64,000 nucleotides of DNA, taken from Dryas octopetala. Its lineage: Eukaryota; Streptophyta; Magnoliopsida; Rosales; Rosaceae. The stretch lies in contig OY992840.1 of assembly GCA_963921425.1 (NCBI GenBank), positions 7,194,501 to 7,258,500 of the forward strand, written 5' to 3'. Of the stretch, positions 60,642 to 64,000 are shown one piece after another. A program made the position numbers and the translations under genes. The notes below the pieces were generated by a model, which saw only the letters and a list, made by a program, of their open reading frames with translations, did no database searches and was not told the DNA's origin. Within the stretch, counting starts at the first letter, position 1. Every line of letters begins with the position of its first letter.

Positions 60642-61914
60642 CCAAGGATTTAAATTTCGAAATTTTCGCCGAAAATTTCGTTTGTTAAGAGTGTCGAAAT
60701 CAAAACACATGTTTAATAATTTTTCGGGAAGATTTCGCTGAAATTTTCAAAATTTTCGAAATTTATCGAAATTATCGAAATTTTCATGTTTTCTATTTTC
60801 TCCAACTTTAGAAATTCACCAAAAATAGCCCGAGACTCCAAATAATTCACCGAAAAATTCTACGGACTCGTATTGATGAGTACTAATTTCCTATAACCTC
60901 AAAATAGTCAAATTGCCTTCAAAACAATTATGAAAAATCCTACTCTTATAATTTAATTATGAAAACAATAATAATCGTCAAATTCTTGAATTTTCATTTT
61001 CTAAAATTCATTTCCACACAACTAAGCTCTAGAACCACAACCAAAGGTCTAAATTAGTTAAAATAAATTTTAAGAAATTTCTAATTCCTTTAAACAAACC
61101 TTAAAATAAATTTGAAAAATTTAAATAACAAAATTACCATAAGCCAAAATTTGGGTTGTTACACTTAGTGAAGATAGAGCTTGGCTAGGTAAGAGACACG
61201 GGAAAAAAAGAAGGAAAGATAAAATAAAAATAATAAAAATAATAAAAAGACTGAAGAGAGAGGCACGAGGAAAAAAAGTAAGGAAAGAAAAAAAAATAAA
61301 AAAAATGAGGGGGGGTTTGGGGCCTTTGGGCAATTGGAAAAAAAAAAAAAAAAAGTTTGAGATTTCTTTTAGTTATTTTAAACCTTAAACTTTAATACAT
61401 TTCTATATAAAAAAATAATTAAAAGTATCCTAAAAGGCTTAAAACCTAATATTCTAAAAAAATATAGAGTATATAAGGTTTAATGTATAGATTATAAAGT
61501 ATAAAGAGTATTAGGGTATATAGAATATATAAAGTATATAGAATATATAGAGTATTAGGGTTTAGATTTTAGATTTTAGTGTATAATTAAATTATACAGT
61601 ATAAAGAATATACTAATTTTGTTTATTCATTATACTAATTTTATTTAACAATATTTGCTCCAGTGCGCATTATATTCACCTTATATCACATGAAACCTAC
61701 TATAATTTGATTTCTTCAATATTTTTTATCAATTTAGTAGATAATATGTTAAATAAACATATGGTAAAGTTTCATTCAAAATTTCCGTATTTTTATAGCA
61801 ATTTCCGTCATTTCCATCGAATTTCTATCGAAATTTAAAATCTTCGAAATTTCCGTTGAAATTTCTATCGAAATTTCTATCAAAATTTTATCGAAACTCG
61901 AAATTTTATTCCTT
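60642..61914. mobile_element. Non-autonomous inverted-repeat element rich in TTTCGAAAT repeats (1273 bp)
   Basis: Both ends carry CCAAGGA/TCCTTGG followed by clusters of TTTCGAAATTTTCG-like phrases in opposite orientation (60655-60790 and 61785-61910). The 8-bp direct repeat GGTTGTAT flanks it (60634-60641 and 61915-61922). The interior is AT-rich with an A/G-rich tract at 61197-61350 and TATAGAGTATAT repeats around 61460-61560. No transposase frame. An 8-bp target duplication suggests the hAT group. Confidence 0.72.
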
Positions 61915-61979
61915 GGTTGTATCTAATAATATCTAGTGCTTTTCAGCAAAGGATATAATGCCAGAAGCGACTCAGCGAG

Positions 61980-62400
61980 GGCTGTTTGAAAGTTCAAAGT
62001 CTTTCAGTAATGCCAAAAAACTTTTGGAAAATTATTGATAAATTGATTGATATATATTGACTTGAAAAGCGAGGGCTGTTTGAAAGTTCAAAGTCTTTCA
62101 ATATGGCCAAAAAGCTTCTTGGAAAATTGATTGATTGATTGATATAGGGTTCAGGGTCCTCATTCTTCAAGATATGGACAAGATAAACAATCAAGATATA
62201 ACCTTGTGTGGCCACAACCACTATCATGTCAACCGTTCGATTGCAGAGAAACATTAGCCGTTGTCACACTCAAGGATATGGTACTCCGAGCAATTTCAGT
62301 TATGGGTTATTTGCTCTTTCTTAGAATTTGCTTGATGCTTTCATGCCTTTATTAATGCTTCTTATTTGTCTTACTTTAGCTCTGGTTTTGTTAGAGGATG
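61980..62400. repeat. Duplicated segment, copy 2, with an internal tandem repeat
   Basis: Counterpart of 57381-57810 and its continuation at 57940-57970. A unit containing GCGAGGGCTGTTTGAAAGTT and a following GCCAAAAA phrase occurs twice (about 61975 and 62068). It provides the empty site for the SINE at 57811-57925. Confidence 0.72.
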
Positions 62401-62599
62401 TGCAATGATGGGTCTTAATTGACAATTCAATTCAATTATATTGACTTTTATTTTTTAATTGTGTTAATTATTGACTTGACATGAAATTATTTTGTTACAA
62501 TAGTTTAAGTCAATTGTATAAGTCAATACCTATACGTTTTTTAATATTTTTATATATTCTCTTATAAATTAACAACTATAAATTTAATTATTTTATAAA

Positions 62600-63705
62600 T
62601 TAAACTATTAAAATAGAAAATTAGAATTAAATACCAAATATCAATAGTTTTTCAATAAAGCAGCAAGCCACTAATTTTTTTTAGTTTAGGTACTAACCTA
62701 AAGTAAGACATTTTGGATTAGGTCACAAATCAGTTTGTTATATAGTTGTGACTGTCGAACAGTTACAGTTGTGATTAAACTGTGACTGTTTCAAATTTAT
62801 AAAAATTTAAAATTTTTAAGAGTTTAATACTTTTGATTTAGGCTTGGGGGATGGAGTCATATAACTCAAAGACTAAACATTAAAGTTTAAGCCTTGTAAA
62901 TATTAAAAAAACAACAAATCAATAAAAAAGTTATGACTGTTAGACAGTCACAGCTCGATATAACCATGTTTTTTAAAATTATTACCTAAACTGAAATTTA
63001 GTACCTAAAGTAAAATGACATAAATGTTTTGGTAGTTAAAATGAAAAAACATTATAATTTGGTACCTAAAATCAACGGACCTCTATTAAAAATGTCTCAA
63101 TTAGATCTTTCAAATGAGTCTAATATTTAATATTTTAAAATAATTTTAAAATTTATAATTTTAGATTATAAAGTTTAAAATAACAAACATATTAATAAAA
63201 ATCATAATATTTTAAGGGATTATATTGATTATAATTTATAACAAAAGTCCATTGACTGTAGATATCAAATTGCAATGTTTTTTCATTTTAACCACCAAAA
63301 CATTTATATCATTTCACTTTAGATACTAAATTTCAGTTTATATACTAATTTTTAAAAACATGGTTATACCGAGCTGTGACTGTCTAACAGTCATAACTTT
63401 TTAATTGATTTGTTGTTTTTTCAATATTTGCAAGGTTTAAACTTTAATGTTTAGTCACGTGTTATAAGACTTCATCCTCCAAGCCTAAATGAAAAGCATT
63501 AAACCCTTATAAATTTTGAATTTTTATGAATTTAAAACAGTCGCAACTGTGACTATTCGACAGTCACAACTGTATATCAAACCAATTTATGATCTAATCC
63601 AAAATGTTTTGCTCTAGGTTAGTACCTAAACTAAAAAAAATTAGTTTCTTGCTGTTTTTATGAAAAAATTATTGATATTTGATATTTAATCTAAATTTTT
63701 TATTA
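62600..63705. mobile_element. Foldback element with about 450-bp inverted arms
   Basis: Left arm about 62600-63085 and right arm about 63240-63705 are inverted copies with scattered differences. Shared blocks include GGTACTAACCTA, TTTTGGATTAGGTCA, TGACTGTTAGACAGTCACAG and CATAAATGTTTTGGT. Each arm also contains short palindromes of the GACTGT...ACAGTC type. The spacer is about 150 bp of AT-rich DNA. No coding potential; exact ends and target duplication not determined. Confidence 0.8.
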
Positions 63706-63919
63706 TAACAAATCATAATATTGATTATATTTAAAAAAGGTGACGAAAAAAAATGGATTTAAAGTAAAGCCACGTATGGGCAATGAACTTATATAATTGA
63801 TTATATAAGTGAGTTTGAGTTGTTTGACCCAAAAATCAAATAATTTAATTAAGTGGGCTTACAATGTAAATAGCTAAATGGGCCTCCAATTTAAAGGAGG
63901 CTGAGTCACCATTCTATCT

Positions 63920-64000
63920 ATGAGCATCCAACACATATCAGACTCAAGATACCCATTTTCATGCATTTCAAAAAATGTCAAAATGACTTCTAATCCCAAT
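63920..64000. repeat. Duplicated 3' flank of an LRK10-like kinase gene
   Basis: Closely matches about 37045-37125 (CATATCAGACTCAAG, ACCCATTTTCATGCAT, AAATGTCAAAATGACTTC), which lies downstream of the minus-strand receptor kinase. It suggests that another minus-strand paralogue begins just right of the window. Confidence 0.75.

Overview
This is nuclear DNA from a flowering plant, probably a dicot. It is AT-rich, its genes have GT-AG introns, and it is full of plant transposon families (Ty1/copia, L1-type LINE, tRNA-derived SINE, CACTA, hAT and Mutator-like elements). I cannot name the species.

Layout. 1-2671 is the 5' half of a minus-strand Ty1/copia retrotransposon that runs off the left edge. 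Its LTR truncates a decayed kelch-like gene (about 2672-3673), and a 196-bp CACTA mini-element follows. 5109-6383 is a single-exon gene for an uncharacterised plant protein. 7110-12680 and 14290-16860 are two diverged copies of one stretch of DNA flanking a serpin gene (13083-14279); the first copy carries a LINE insertion. 17765-20344 is a five-exon TOM2B-like gene. 22253-23567 (minus) encodes a protein related to the PLP-dependent/molybdenum cofactor sulfurase superfamily. 24.6-33.5 kb has no convincing gene and holds several non-autonomous inverted-repeat elements, three of them with 9-bp target duplications. 33807-34115 is SEC61 gamma. 37318-42036 (minus) and 42335-44994 (plus) are two divergent LRK10-like receptor kinase genes sharing a 298-bp spacer. 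45527-56943 is a complete 11.4-kb CACTA transposon. 57-64 kb holds fragments of the receptor-kinase duplication, a SINE and two large inverted-repeat elements.

The most notable object is the CACTA transposon. Its terminal repeats match, its 3-bp target duplication (AGG) is intact, and it carries a tnp2-type transposase gene (with two apparent single-base frameshifts). It also carries a 12-exon second gene that joins a transposase-24-like region to a Ulp1-type cysteine protease and reads open throughout. Between the two genes lie three exons, with their introns, of a host GSK3/shaggy-like kinase. It has inserted into an older inverted-repeat element.

Exon models were built by hand from splice signals and reading phase. 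The phases close exactly for SEC61 gamma, TOM2B, both receptor kinases, the PLP-like gene and the Ulp1 gene. Family names come from motif recognition without a database search.
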